Of a stretch of 64,000 bases of DNA, positions 35,490-44,062 are shown in pieces (the stretch's first letter is position 1; each line of letters starts with the position of its first letter). The notes beneath the pieces were generated by a model. The model had not been told where the DNA came from and made no database searches. It saw only the letters and a program-made list of their open reading frames with translations. The translations under genes and the position numbers were made by a program. This DNA is from Nocardia abscessus (GTDB lineage Bacteria; Actinomycetota; Actinomycetes; Mycobacteriales; Mycobacteriaceae), in assembly GCF_015477775.1 (NCBI RefSeq), contig NZ_JADLQO010000001.1:620001-684000 (forward strand). The letters are read 5' to 3'.

Positions 35490-36671
35490 ATGGACCCCGT
35501 GCGCAATCCATATGCCCCCGGCGCGGGACAGCGCCCGCCCGAATTGGCCGGGCGCGACAAGCAACTCACGGCTTTCGACATCGTGCTCGAACGCGTCGCG
35601 CGCGGCCGTCCGGAACGCAGCGTCGTGCTCACCGGCCTGCGGGGGGTGGGAAAGACGGTGTTGCTCAATCAACTTCGCTCGGCGGCGATATCGCGCGGCT
35701 GGGGCACCGGCAAGATCGAAGCGCGGCCGGACCAGGAACTGCGCCGCCCGCTGTCCTCGGCGCTGCACATGGCGGCGCGGGCGATCGCCACGTCGCACCG
35801 CAATCCGGAACGGGTGGACGATTTCCTGGGCATCCTCAAGGCTTTCGCGTTGCGGGCCACCGCGGACAAGGGCATGCGGGAACGCTGGCAACCGGGCATC
35901 GACGTTCCCGCGGTGAGCGGCCGGGCCGATTCCGGCGACATCGAGATCGATCTGGTGGAACTGCTGGTCGAGGCCGCGGCGCTGGCCGGTGACATCGGCG
36001 TCGGCATCGCGATCTTCATCGATGAGATGCAGGATCTCGGGCCCGCGGACATCTCGGCGATCTGCGGCGCGTGCCACGAACTGAGCCAGGACGCCGCGCC
36101 GCTGATCGTGGTCGGCGCGGGTCTGCCGCATCTTCCCGCCGTGCTGTCCGCCTCGAAGAGCTACTCCGAGCGACTATTCAGCTATCACCGCATCGATCGG
36201 TTGGACCGGGAATCGGCGGACCAGGCGCTGATCGCGCCCGCCCAACGGGAAGACGTGAAGTTCACCGACGACGCGCTGGACGCGCTGTACCGCAAGGCCG
36301 ATGGCTACCCGTATTTCGTTCAGGCGTACGGCAAAGCCACCTGGGATCAGGCGCCCGAGAGCCCGATCACGGCCGAGGACGTCGAGGTGGCCTCGCCCGC
36401 TGCCGAAGAGGAGTTGGCCGTCGGATTCTTCGGCTCCCGTTATGAGCGGGCAACACCGGCCGAACGTGAGTACATGCGCGCCATGGCCGACCTGTCCGGC
36501 GACGACGGCCCGGTGGCGACCGCGGCGGTGGCCAACGAACTCGGCCGCAAACCGGCCTCCCTCTCACCCGCCCGCGACGGCCTGATCAAGAAGGGTCTCA
36601 TCTACTCCGCCGAGCGCGGCACGATCGGCTTCACCGTGCCGCACTTCGGCCGCTATCTGCGCTCGGTCTGA
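35490..36671 (+). CDS. AAA-type ATPase with C-terminal winged helix
   Basis: A 393-residue ATPase. Walker A is GLRGVGKT (about residues 50-57), Walker B is IFIDEMQDL, and a sensor-like VVGAGLPHLP follows. YPYFVQAYGKATWD marks a motif found in a widespread actinobacterial AAA/ORC1-Cdc6-like family. The last about 80 residues, from TPAEREYMRAMADL to IGFTVPHFGRYLR, look like a winged helix. Its role is unknown. The ATG at 35490 has no ribosome site; TACGGT (35476-35481) ends 8 nt before it, compatible with a leaderless message. Confidence 0.75.
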   Translation: MDPVRNPYAPGAGQRPPELAGRDKQLTAFDIVLERVARGRPERSVVLTGLRGVGKTVLLNQLRSAAISRGWGTGKIEARPDQELRRPLSSALHMAARAIATSHRNPERVDDFLGILKAFALRATADKGMRERWQPGIDVPAVSGRADSGDIEIDLVELLVEAAALAGDIGVGIAIFIDEMQDLGPADISAICGACHELSQDAAPLIVVGAGLPHLPAVLSASKSYSERLFSYHRIDRLDRESADQALIAPAQREDVKFTDDALDALYRKADGYPYFVQAYGKATWDQAPESPITAEDVEVASPAAEEELAVGFFGSRYERATPAEREYMRAMADLSGDDGPVATAAVANELGRKPASLSPARDGLIKKGLIYSAERGTIGFTVPHFGRYLRSV

Positions 36672-36789
36672 CCACCGCTCGACCGAACAGGGTGGATTGC
36701 TCAGTATTCGCTTGTCTTACAAGATCACTAGATATTCGTAGATATCCGTCGACCAGCAGGGCTACCGGTGGGTAACAAACCCTCCTACA

Positions 36790-36817
36790 CTCGGATGTGA
36801 CCCTGATCACGTCCGAG
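36790..36817. promoter_or_regulatory. CRP-like palindrome before fadE10
   Basis: CTCGGATGTGA and TCACGTCCGAG form 11-bp arms with one mismatch around 6 nt. The core TGTGA-n6-TCACG matches the CRP consensus TGTGA-n6-TCACA at nine of ten bases. It ends 10 nt before the fadE10 start and overlaps its ribosome site, so binding would repress. Confidence 0.55.
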
Positions 36818-36827
36818 GGAGGACATC

Positions 36828-38783
36828 ATGGCGACAGCCGCGAAAGTCGACGCCACCGAAGAGCAGGCCCGCGCACTGGTCGAGGAGTCCCGCGAAACGA
36901 GCTGGGCCAAGCCGTCGTTCGCCAAGGAGATGTTCCTGGGACGGTTCCGGCTCGACCTGATCCACCCGTACCCCCAGCCGGGGCCGGAGGACACCGAGCG
37001 GACCGAGGCGTTTCTGGCCCGGCTGCGGACGCTGTGCGAGTCCATGGACGGTTCGGTGATCGAAGCGGAGGGCCGGATACCGGAGGAATACGTGAAGGGC
37101 CTGGCCGAACTCGGCTGCTTCGGCCTGAAGATCCCGCAATCGTATGGCGGCCAGGGGCTTTCCCAGTTCGGCTACAACCGCGCGCTGATGATGGTCGGCT
37201 CGACGCACCCCAGTCTGGGCGTCCTGCTCTCGGCGCACCAGTCCATCGGGGTGCCGGAACCGCTCAAGCTGGCGGGCACCGACGAGCAGAAGGCCGAGTT
37301 CCTGCCGCGCTGCGCGGCCGGAGCGGTCAGCGCGTTCCTGCTCACCGAGCCCGACGTCGGCTCCGACCCGGCGCGGATGGCCAGCACCGCGACGCCGACC
37401 GAGGACGGCGAGGCCTACGTGCTCAACGGCGTGAAGCTGTGGACCACCAACGGTGTGGTCGCCGAACTGCTGGTGGTGATGGCGCGGGTGCCCAAGAGCG
37501 AGGGTCATCGCGGCGGCATCTCGGCCTTCGTGGTCGAGGCCGATTCACCGGGCATCACCGTGGAGCGGCGCAACTCGTTCATGGGCCTGCGCGGCATCGA
37601 GAACGGCCTGACCCGGATGCACGAGGTCCGGGTGCCGAAGCGCAACCTGATCGGACGGGAGGGCGACGGGCTCAAGATCGCGCTCACCACGCTGAACGCG
37701 GGCAGGCTCGCCATTCCCGCGCTGTGCACCGCCGCCGCCAAGTGGTCGTTGAAGATCGCGCGGGAGTGGAGCACCCAGCGCGTGCAGTGGGGCAGGCCCG
37801 TCGGCGAGCACGCCGCCGTCGGCCAGAAGATCTCGTTCATCGCGGCCACCACGTTCGCGCTGGAAGCGGCACTCGACCTGTCGGCCAGCATGTCCGACGA
37901 GGGGCGCAACGACATCCGCATCGAGGCGGCGCTGGCCAAGCTGTGGGCCAGCGAGATGAGCTGTCAGATCGCCGACGAACTCGTGCAGATCCGCGGCGGC
38001 CGCGGCTACGAGACGGCGGCCTCGCTCGCGGCGCGGGGCGAGCGGGCCGTACCCGCCGAGCAGCTGGTGCGTGACCTGCGGATCAACCGCATCTTCGAGG
38101 GTTCGAGCGAGATCATGCGGCTGCTGATCGCCAGGGAGATGGCCGACGCCCACATGGCGGCCGCGGGTGCGCTGGTCGACCGCAAGGCCGAGTTCAAGGA
38201 CAAGGCGAAGGCGGCGGTCGGCGCGACGGGGTTCTACGCCAAGTGGTTCCCGCAGCTGGCGGTGGGAGCGGGTACCGTGCCCGCGGCCTACACCGAGTTC
38301 GGCGTGCTGGCCCGGCACCTGCGGTTCGTCGAGCGCAGTGCGCGCAAGCAGGCGCGGTCGCTGATGTACGCGATGGGCCGCTGGCAGGCGGGCTTGGAAT
38401 ACCGGCAGAATTTCCTCGGCCGGATCGTCGACATCGGCGCCGAGCTGTTCGCCATGTCGGCGGCCTGCATGCGGGCCGAGGCATTGCGCGCCGCCGACGC
38501 GCCGGAGAGCAAGGCGGCCGAGGAGCTGGCCGACACCTTCTGCAGGCAGGCGCGGCTGCGCGTGCGCAAGCTGTTCGACGCGCTGTGGGAGAACACCGAT
38601 GACGACGACCGCACGCTCACTCGCGGCGTGCTCGACGGCCGGTACGAGTGGCTGGAGGACGGCGTGCTCGATCCGAGCGAGGGAACCGGGCCGTGGATCG
38701 CCGAGTGGCAGGTGGGTCCCTCGACCGAGGAGAACCTCTTGCGCCCGTTCCTGCCTTCGACCCGCACCCGTGCGGAGGCCTGA
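36828..38783 (+). CDS. fadE10: Acyl-CoA dehydrogenase, FadE10-like
   Basis: A 651-residue acyl-CoA dehydrogenase, longer than usual because of a C-terminal extension as in VLCAD-type enzymes. Segments such as ELGCFGLKIPQSYGGQG, FLLTEPDVGSDPARMAST (FAD/substrate signature), GRPVGEHAAVGQKISF and LRINRIFEGSSEIMRLLIA match M. tuberculosis FadE10 (650 residues) in length and order as I recall it. It should catalyse the first oxidation of beta-oxidation with FAD. GAGGGAGG precedes the ATG. Confidence in the family is very high and in the ortholog name good. Confidence 0.9.
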   Translation: MATAAKVDATEEQARALVEESRETSWAKPSFAKEMFLGRFRLDLIHPYPQPGPEDTERTEAFLARLRTLCESMDGSVIEAEGRIPEEYVKGLAELGCFGLKIPQSYGGQGLSQFGYNRALMMVGSTHPSLGVLLSAHQSIGVPEPLKLAGTDEQKAEFLPRCAAGAVSAFLLTEPDVGSDPARMASTATPTEDGEAYVLNGVKLWTTNGVVAELLVVMARVPKSEGHRGGISAFVVEADSPGITVERRNSFMGLRGIENGLTRMHEVRVPKRNLIGREGDGLKIALTTLNAGRLAIPALCTAAAKWSLKIAREWSTQRVQWGRPVGEHAAVGQKISFIAATTFALEAALDLSASMSDEGRNDIRIEAALAKLWASEMSCQIADELVQIRGGRGYETAASLAARGERAVPAEQLVRDLRINRIFEGSSEIMRLLIAREMADAHMAAAGALVDRKAEFKDKAKAAVGATGFYAKWFPQLAVGAGTVPAAYTEFGVLARHLRFVERSARKQARSLMYAMGRWQAGLEYRQNFLGRIVDIGAELFAMSAACMRAEALRAADAPESKAAEELADTFCRQARLRVRKLFDALWENTDDDDRTLTRGVLDGRYEWLEDGVLDPSEGTGPWIAEWQVGPSTEENLLRPFLPSTRTRAEA

Positions 38784-38839
38784 CGCACGCCGCTTGCGCA
38801 GTATCAGCCAATATCGGTTTTCTCCTAGAAAGCCGCAGA

Positions 38840-38866
38840 TTCGCCCCGCGACCCGACCGGGGCGAA
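38840..38866 (+). terminator. Terminator after fadE10
   Basis: TTCGCCCCG and CGGGGCGAA form a perfect 9-bp stem with a 9-nt loop, 57 nt after the stop. The rest of the 303-nt gap to 39086 has no gene; AAATCTA (about 38889) and TAGATTT (about 38926) form a loose inverted pair in an AT-richer patch. Confidence 0.65.
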
Positions 38867-39086
38867 GCCTGCACGGACCTCGACAGGGAAATCTAAAGGA
38901 ATCTACTGTCCTAGCTATCTTCCCGTAGATTTTCCGGACGAATGCGGGGACGACTGCTGGATCGACCGGCAGCCTCAGTTGGGCAACGTGTCCATAACGG
39001 CAGGTGTGGAGCGTTAACGACATGGAAATCCAGCTCGACAACCGGGCAAGAAGCGCCTACCCGGCGCCTCGCCCCAGGAGAGCGCC

Positions 39087-40049
39087 ATGTCCCCGACCAT
39101 CGCCCGCCGCGCCGCCGATCACGACGGCCACCGCGTCACGGTGTCGGCCGCAGACGGTGTCCCCCTCGCGGTCCGCGTCTTCGGCGCCGAGGAAGCCCCC
39201 GCGACCGTCGTCTTCGTCCACGGCCATTGCCTGCACACCGAATCCTGGTCCTACCTGCGCGAGCACCTGCTGCGACAGTGGGGAGACGACACCAGGATGG
39301 TGTTCTACGACCACCGCGGCCACGGCGCGTCCGGGGCGGCGCATCCGTCGACCTACACCATCGAGCAGCTCGCCCACGACCTGGACACCGTGCTGCGGAC
39401 GGTGGCGCCGACCGGGCCGGTGATCCTGGTCGGCCACTCGATGGGCGCGATGGTGGTGCTCGCCTACGCCCGGCTCCACCCGGAGGCGATCGGCACCCGC
39501 ATCGCCGGCGTCGGACTGCTCGCGGGCGCGGCCAACGCGATCACCGAGGTCGGGCTCGCGCGCCTGCTGAACCGGCGGACGGTGACCTCGTTGCAAGCCG
39601 CCGTCACCCGCGCTCCGCGTGCGATGCGGGCGTCCCAGCGCCTGACCCGTCACCTGTTGGCGCCGCTGCTGCGCGAAGCAGGCTTCGGGACCAGGAAGGT
39701 GAACCCGAGAATGGCCGCGCTGGCCACCGCGATGCTGAGCGACACGCCCCTGCTCACCATGGCCGGCTTCCTGCACTCGCTGATCACCTTCGACGAGACT
39801 GCGACACTGCACCGGCTCGGAGCCATCCCCGCGTTGGTGCTGGCGGGCTCGGCGGACCTCATCGTGCCGTTCGCGCACTCGGTGGCGCTGGCCTCCCAGC
39901 TGGCCGGTTCCGAACTGGTGCGCCTGGAAGGCGCTGGTCACAGCGTGATGCTCGAGCGGGCCGAAGAGGTTGCGCTGTCCATCGTCGCGCTTGTCGAACG
40001 CGCCTTCGCCACGGTGCGCTCCCACACCGGTTACGCCGCCGCTGGCTGA
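39087..40049 (+). CDS. Alpha/beta hydrolase
   Basis: A 320-residue alpha/beta-hydrolase-fold enzyme. HGHC near residue 47 forms the oxyanion hole, YDHRGHGASG is the usual strand-4 motif, the nucleophile elbow is GHSMGAM, the Asp lies in AGSADLIVP, and the His in GAGHSVMLE. There is no signal peptide. The substrate could be an ester, epoxide or lactone. The ATG at 39087 follows AGGAGAG. Confidence 0.85.
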   Translation: MSPTIARRAADHDGHRVTVSAADGVPLAVRVFGAEEAPATVVFVHGHCLHTESWSYLREHLLRQWGDDTRMVFYDHRGHGASGAAHPSTYTIEQLAHDLDTVLRTVAPTGPVILVGHSMGAMVVLAYARLHPEAIGTRIAGVGLLAGAANAITEVGLARLLNRRTVTSLQAAVTRAPRAMRASQRLTRHLLAPLLREAGFGTRKVNPRMAALATAMLSDTPLLTMAGFLHSLITFDETATLHRLGAIPALVLAGSADLIVPFAHSVALASQLAGSELVRLEGAGHSVMLERAEEVALSIVALVERAFATVRSHTGYAAAG

Positions 40050-40118
40050 TGCTCGGCAATCAGGCGGCAATTATCGGATTTCGATCCGATACGAGCCACC
40101 AGCGGATTCTTTCGGTAC

Positions 40119-40151
40119 TGTGTTAAAGATCACGTTGTGTGGTGGGTCACA
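40119..40151. promoter_or_regulatory. Two overlapping-distance CRP-like sites upstream of a small gene
   Basis: TGTGT-n6-TCACG (40119-40134) and TGTGT-n6-TCACA (40136-40151) match TGTGA-n6-TCACA at eight and nine of ten bases. They lie about 90 nt before the start at 40242. One or both may bind a CRP/FNR-type regulator. Confidence 0.4.
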
Positions 40152-40241
40152 CGACTCGGTGTCGCGCGGTCCAAGGCAGGACGGGCAACCGCGCGACACG
40201 GCACCGAGTTCGCATGCCCGCCAGGGAATTCAGGAGGATCG

Positions 40242-40529
40242 ATGACTCGCAGCGAATTCGCGGAACTACGCTACGCGGTCGGCCAGCTCCGGCAATCCAT
40301 CGGCGTACTGCGCACCCAGTTCGGCGACGCCAGCACGGTGCGCCGGTTGGAGAACGATCTCGAGCGCCTCGTCATCGACGCCGACGAACTCGAGCAGTCT
40401 CCGCCGCCGGAGGTACAACGCCGCCCCCAGGACGTCATCTACGTACCCGACAGCAAGTCCGACGAGGCCGCCTGGATGGGTGCGCAGGACGAAGGGCTCG
40501 GCTTCCACTCCCGGCCGCGGACGAAGTAA
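40242..40529 (+). CDS. Small coiled-coil protein, function unknown
   Basis: A 95-residue protein that I do not recognise. Residues 1-50 form a heptad-like helix (SEFAELRYAVGQLRQSIGVL, then RRLENDLERLVIDADELE); the rest is polar with VIYVPDSKSDEAAWMGAQDE. The ATG has an excellent AGGAGG (40232-40237) with 4-nt spacing, and a strong terminator begins 4 nt after the stop, so it is a real single-gene unit. Upstream in-frame codons to 40137 lack coding character. Confidence 0.75.
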   Translation: MTRSEFAELRYAVGQLRQSIGVLRTQFGDASTVRRLENDLERLVIDADELEQSPPPEVQRRPQDVIYVPDSKSDEAAWMGAQDEGLGFHSRPRTK

Positions 40530-40532
40530 CCC

Positions 40533-40558
40533 GGATGGGCGGCAGGCGCCGCCCATCC
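40533..40558 (+). terminator. Terminator after the small coiled-coil gene
   Basis: GGATGGGCGGC and GCCGCCCATCC form a perfect 11-bp stem with a 4-nt loop immediately after the stop codon. Confidence 0.85.
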
Positions 40559-41225
40559 CGGTGCGTTCCGACCAGCCTGGGCCGCCCACTGCGGCGACGA
40601 GCGCCGTGCCGTGCCGTGCCGTCCGCACCCTGCGGTGACGAGCCCCGCCCCGCGACAGCCGGGCCTGCGGCGACCGCCGACTCGCACACCACCGCGGTCG
40701 GGCCCGCGGAGGATTTCCCAGTTCTTGCGCGGGGCACGGCAGCCCTGGACTCCCGGCAGGTGTTCCGCCGGCTGCACACATGCGGCGGTCCCGCGAATTG
40801 CCACGGCGGCAACCCACGGTGGCGCGGTGCCGCACCCGACAGCGGTTCTCCAAGGCCATCACGGCCGGGCAGTCGCGACCGAGTGCACACCGGCCCCGCC
40901 GCCGGGCGCTCAAAGCTCGCTTCGCTCCCCTCGACGAGCAGCGCCCTTCCCCCACGCGCCTCTGCGCTGACCGGCCGGCCGACGACGTCACTCGGATCCA
41001 GGAGCCCCGTTCCGCCCGTCTGCCGTCCCACTCGAAACTCGTTCCGCTCGAGTCGAGTTCGAAAAGTCCGGTTGGCCCGCTACCCGGCGTAAGCAATCAG
41101 GCGGCACACCGAGATGTGGCGCAAATCATACGGTTGACCGTGGGGCGGTTTTGCCGAGACGCCGCTCGATCAATAGCGGACGTGTCGTATGGTGCTCAGC
41201 ATCACATTCGATTGCGGAGGTAACG
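40559..41225. other. Long non-coding stretch before the sdh operon
   Basis: In 667 nt I find no frame with a ribosome site or family-like sequence on either strand; the open frames are proline- and arginine-rich artefacts. There are tandem GCCGT units near 40602-40621 and two copies of CTGCGGyGACGAGC flanking them. The right end must contain the sdh promoter; the TCGTATGGT stretch near 41185 is a possible -10 region. Confidence 0.55.
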
Positions 41226-41267
41226 ATGACCACCCGCACACAAGATCAGCGAGGCATCCACCTGTGA
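41226..41267 (+). CDS. 13-codon leader peptide coupled to sdhC
   Basis: The frame reads MTTRTQDQRGIHL and stops. Its ATG has a near-perfect GGAGG (41216-41220) with 5-nt spacing, a better site than the following gene has. The TGA overlaps the GTG start of the membrane-anchor gene (GTGA), so ribosomes ending here can restart there. It probably serves to couple or tune translation of the sdh operon. The peptide itself resembles nothing I know. Alternatively it marks a real start region for a shifted frame, but no frameshift-prone run is seen. Confidence 0.55.
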   Translation: MTTRTQDQRGIHL

Positions 41268-42094
41268 GTGCCGCACCGACCGCCGCCCCGGAAGAGGGCA
41301 CCGGCGTATTCAGCAGAACGAGGGCCCGAATCTCGGAACGCACATTGCGCACCGACCGATGGTGGATCCCCCCACTCGTCACGGTGCTCGGCCTGGGCGC
41401 GTTCCTTGTCTACGGCCTGATCAGATCGTATGTGCGCACGGCATATTGGGTTCCGGACTACCACTACCTGACGCCCTTCTACTCGCCGTGCCTGAGCACC
41501 TCGTGCGTGGCGGGTTCGAGTCATTTCGGGACGCCGTTCGGTGAGCTGCCCGCGATTCTGCCACTCGGCTTCGTGGTGCTGCCCTTCCTGCTCGGCTTCC
41601 GCCTGACCTGCTACTACTACCGCAAGGCCTACTACCGGTCGGTGTGGTTCTCCCCGCCCGCCTGCGCCGTGGCCGAGCCGCACGCCAAATACACCGGCGA
41701 GACCAGGCTGCCGCTGATCGTCCAGAACGCGCACCGCTACTTCTTCTATGTGGCCTTGGTGGTTTCGGTGATCAACACCTATGACGCCATCATCGCGTTC
41801 CACGGCAAATCCGGCGGCTTCGGCTTCGGCCTCGGCAATATCGTGCTGCTCGGCAACGTCATCCTGCTCTGGGCGTACACGCTGTCCTGCCACTCGTGCA
41901 GGCATATCGCCGGCGGACGGTTGAAGAACTTCTCCGCGCATCCGGTGCGCTACTGGTTCTGGACCCAGGTCTCCAAGCTGAACACCCGGCACATGACGCT
42001 GGCCTGGACCACCCTCGGCACGCTCGTGCTGACCGACTTCTACGTCATGTTGGTGGCCAGCAACACGATTTCGGACCTGCGGTTCATCGACTGA
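41264..42094 (+). CDS. sdhC: Succinate dehydrogenase (Sdh1-type) membrane anchor
   Basis: A 276-residue membrane protein of about five helices, matching M. tuberculosis Rv0249c (273 residues) in size and position. Visible helices include LVTVLGLGAFLVYGLI, LPLGFVVLPFLLGFRL, YFFYVALVVSVINTY and LGNIVLLGNVILLWAY. Conserved His and Cys pairs occur in SCHSCRHIAGG, and a late helix pattern NTRHMTLAWTTLG. It anchors the flavoprotein and Fe-S subunits and passes electrons to menaquinone. The GTG at 41264 overlaps the end of the leader peptide. Confidence 0.82.
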   Translation: MSAAPTAAPEEGTGVFSRTRARISERTLRTDRWWIPPLVTVLGLGAFLVYGLIRSYVRTAYWVPDYHYLTPFYSPCLSTSCVAGSSHFGTPFGELPAILPLGFVVLPFLLGFRLTCYYYRKAYYRSVWFSPPACAVAEPHAKYTGETRLPLIVQNAHRYFFYVALVVSVINTYDAIIAFHGKSGGFGFGLGNIVLLGNVILLWAYTLSCHSCRHIAGGRLKNFSAHPVRYWFWTQVSKLNTRHMTLAWTTLGTLVLTDFYVMLVASNTISDLRFID

Positions 42095-42119
42095 CCGCCT
42101 CATCGAGGAGTTTCTCTGC

Positions 42120-44060
42120 ATGGCAGAAGTGGAACGGCACAACTACGACGTCGTCGTGATCGGAGCGGGCGGCGCCGGACTGCGGGCGGTCATCGAAGCC
42201 AGGGAGCACGGGCTGTCGGTCGCGGTGGTGTGCAAATCGCTGTTCGGCAAGGCCCACACCGTGATGGCCGAAGGCGGCTGCGCGGCGTCGATGGGCAACG
42301 CCAACGAGAAGGACAACTGGCAGGTTCATTTCCGCGACACGATGCGGGGCGGCAAGTTTCTCAACAACTGGCGCATGGCCGAATTGCATGCGCAGGAGGC
42401 GCCCGACCGGGTCTGGGAACTGGAAACCTATGGGGCGCTGTTCGACCGCACCGCGGACGGCCGCATCAGCCAGCGCAATTTCGGTGGTCACACCTACCCG
42501 CGGCTCGCGCACGTCGGTGACCGGACCGGCCTCGAGATCATCCGCACCATGCAGCAGAAGATCGTCTCGCTGCAGCAGGAGGATTTCGCCGAGACCGGCG
42601 ACTACGAAAAGCGCATCAAGGTCTTCGCCGAGTGCACCATCACCGAATTACTCAAGGACGGCGACCGCATCTCCGGCGCGTTCGGCTACTGGCGCGAATC
42701 CGGCCGCTTCATCCTGTTCGAGACTCCCGCGGTGGTGCTGGCGACCGGCGGCATCGGCAAGTCGTACAAGGTGACCTCGAACTCTTGGGAGTACACCGGC
42801 GACGGTCACGCACTGGCGCTGCGCGCGGGCGCGACGCTGATCAACATGGAGTTCCTGCAGTTCCACCCGACCGGCATGGTCTGGCCGCCCAGCGTGAAGG
42901 GCATCCTGGTCACCGAGGGCGTGCGCGGCGACGGCGGGGTGCTGAAGAACACCGAGGGCAAGCGGTTCATGTTCGACTACATTCCGCCGGTCTTCAAAGG
43001 GCAGTACGCCGAGACCGAGGAAGAGGCCGACCAATGGCTGCGGGACAACGATTCCGCGCGCCGCACGCCGGATCTACTGCCGCGTGACGAGGTCGCCCGC
43101 GCGATCAACGAAGAAGTGAAGGCCGGACGCGGCACCGAACACGGTGGCGTCTACCTGGACATAGCCTCCCGGATGCCCGCCGACGAGATCGTGCGGCGGC
43201 TGCCCTCGATGCACCACCAGTTCAAAGAACTCGCGGACGTGGACATCACCAAAGAGCCGATGGAGGTCGGGCCGACCTGTCACTACGTGATGGGTGGCGT
43301 CGAGGTCGATCCGGACACCGGTGCGGCCATGGTGCCCGGGCTGTTCGCCGCGGGCGAGTGCTCCGGCGGTATGCACGGGTCGAATCGGCTGGGCGGTAAC
43401 TCGCTGTCGGATTTGCTGGTGTTCGGCCGCCGTGCCGGACTGGGCGCCGCTGCCTATGTGGAACAGCTCGGCGCGCGGCCGTCGGTCTCGGAGGACGACG
43501 TCTCGAAGGCCGCGAAGGCCGCGGTAGCGCCGTTCGATCCGCCCGGCGACGGCAAGGGGGAGAACCCCTACACCTTGCATACCGATCTGCAGCAGACGAT
43601 GAACGACCTGGTCGGCATCATCCGCAAGGAACATGAGGTCCGCGAGGCGATCGACAAGCTCAGCGAGCTGCGCGCGCGATTCCGTCACGTGACAGTTGAG
43701 GGTCATCGCCAGTTCAATCCCGGCTGGCATCTCGCACTCGACCTGCAGAACATGCTGTTGGTCAGCGAATGCGTGGCACACGCTGCGCTGTTGCGGACCG
43801 AGAGCCGCGGCGGGCACACCAGGGACGACCACCCGTCGATGGATCCGGATTGGCGGAACAGCCTGTTGGTCTGCGCCGTGGATCCGGGCACGATCGGCGA
43901 CCCGATCCCCGACGTCACGGTGACGCGCAAGGAACAACAACCGATGCGATCGGACCTGCTCGCCCTCTTCGATCTCGGCGAGCTCGAAAAGTACTACACC
44001 CCGGACGAACTCGCCGGGCACCCGGCCGCGGCCGGACATTCGACGGAGCGAGAGGCGTAA
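42120..44060 (+). CDS. sdhA: Succinate dehydrogenase flavoprotein subunit
   Basis: A 646-residue flavoprotein, the exact length I recall for M. tuberculosis Rv0248c. The FAD dinucleotide fold is VVVIGAGGAGLRAVIEA; His46 in KAHTVMAEGG is the expected covalent FAD site; LQFHPTGMVWP and HYVMGGVEVDPDTGA with ECSGGMHGSNRLGGNSL complete the succinate/fumarate signature. It oxidises succinate to fumarate at the membrane. It starts 25 nt after the anchor gene and ends 2 nt before the Fe-S gene. Confidence 0.95.
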   Translation: MAEVERHNYDVVVIGAGGAGLRAVIEAREHGLSVAVVCKSLFGKAHTVMAEGGCAASMGNANEKDNWQVHFRDTMRGGKFLNNWRMAELHAQEAPDRVWELETYGALFDRTADGRISQRNFGGHTYPRLAHVGDRTGLEIIRTMQQKIVSLQQEDFAETGDYEKRIKVFAECTITELLKDGDRISGAFGYWRESGRFILFETPAVVLATGGIGKSYKVTSNSWEYTGDGHALALRAGATLINMEFLQFHPTGMVWPPSVKGILVTEGVRGDGGVLKNTEGKRFMFDYIPPVFKGQYAETEEEADQWLRDNDSARRTPDLLPRDEVARAINEEVKAGRGTEHGGVYLDIASRMPADEIVRRLPSMHHQFKELADVDITKEPMEVGPTCHYVMGGVEVDPDTGAAMVPGLFAAGECSGGMHGSNRLGGNSLSDLLVFGRRAGLGAAAYVEQLGARPSVSEDDVSKAAKAAVAPFDPPGDGKGENPYTLHTDLQQTMNDLVGIIRKEHEVREAIDKLSELRARFRHVTVEGHRQFNPGWHLALDLQNMLLVSECVAHAALLRTESRGGHTRDDHPSMDPDWRNSLLVCAVDPGTIGDPIPDVTVTRKEQQPMRSDLLALFDLGELEKYYTPDELAGHPAAAGHSTEREA

Positions 44061-44062
44061 CG

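Noticed and set aside
40266-41096. Possible gene on the minus strand before sdh
   Set aside because: No ribosome site, no recognisable family, and overlaps a well-supported small gene and its terminator.
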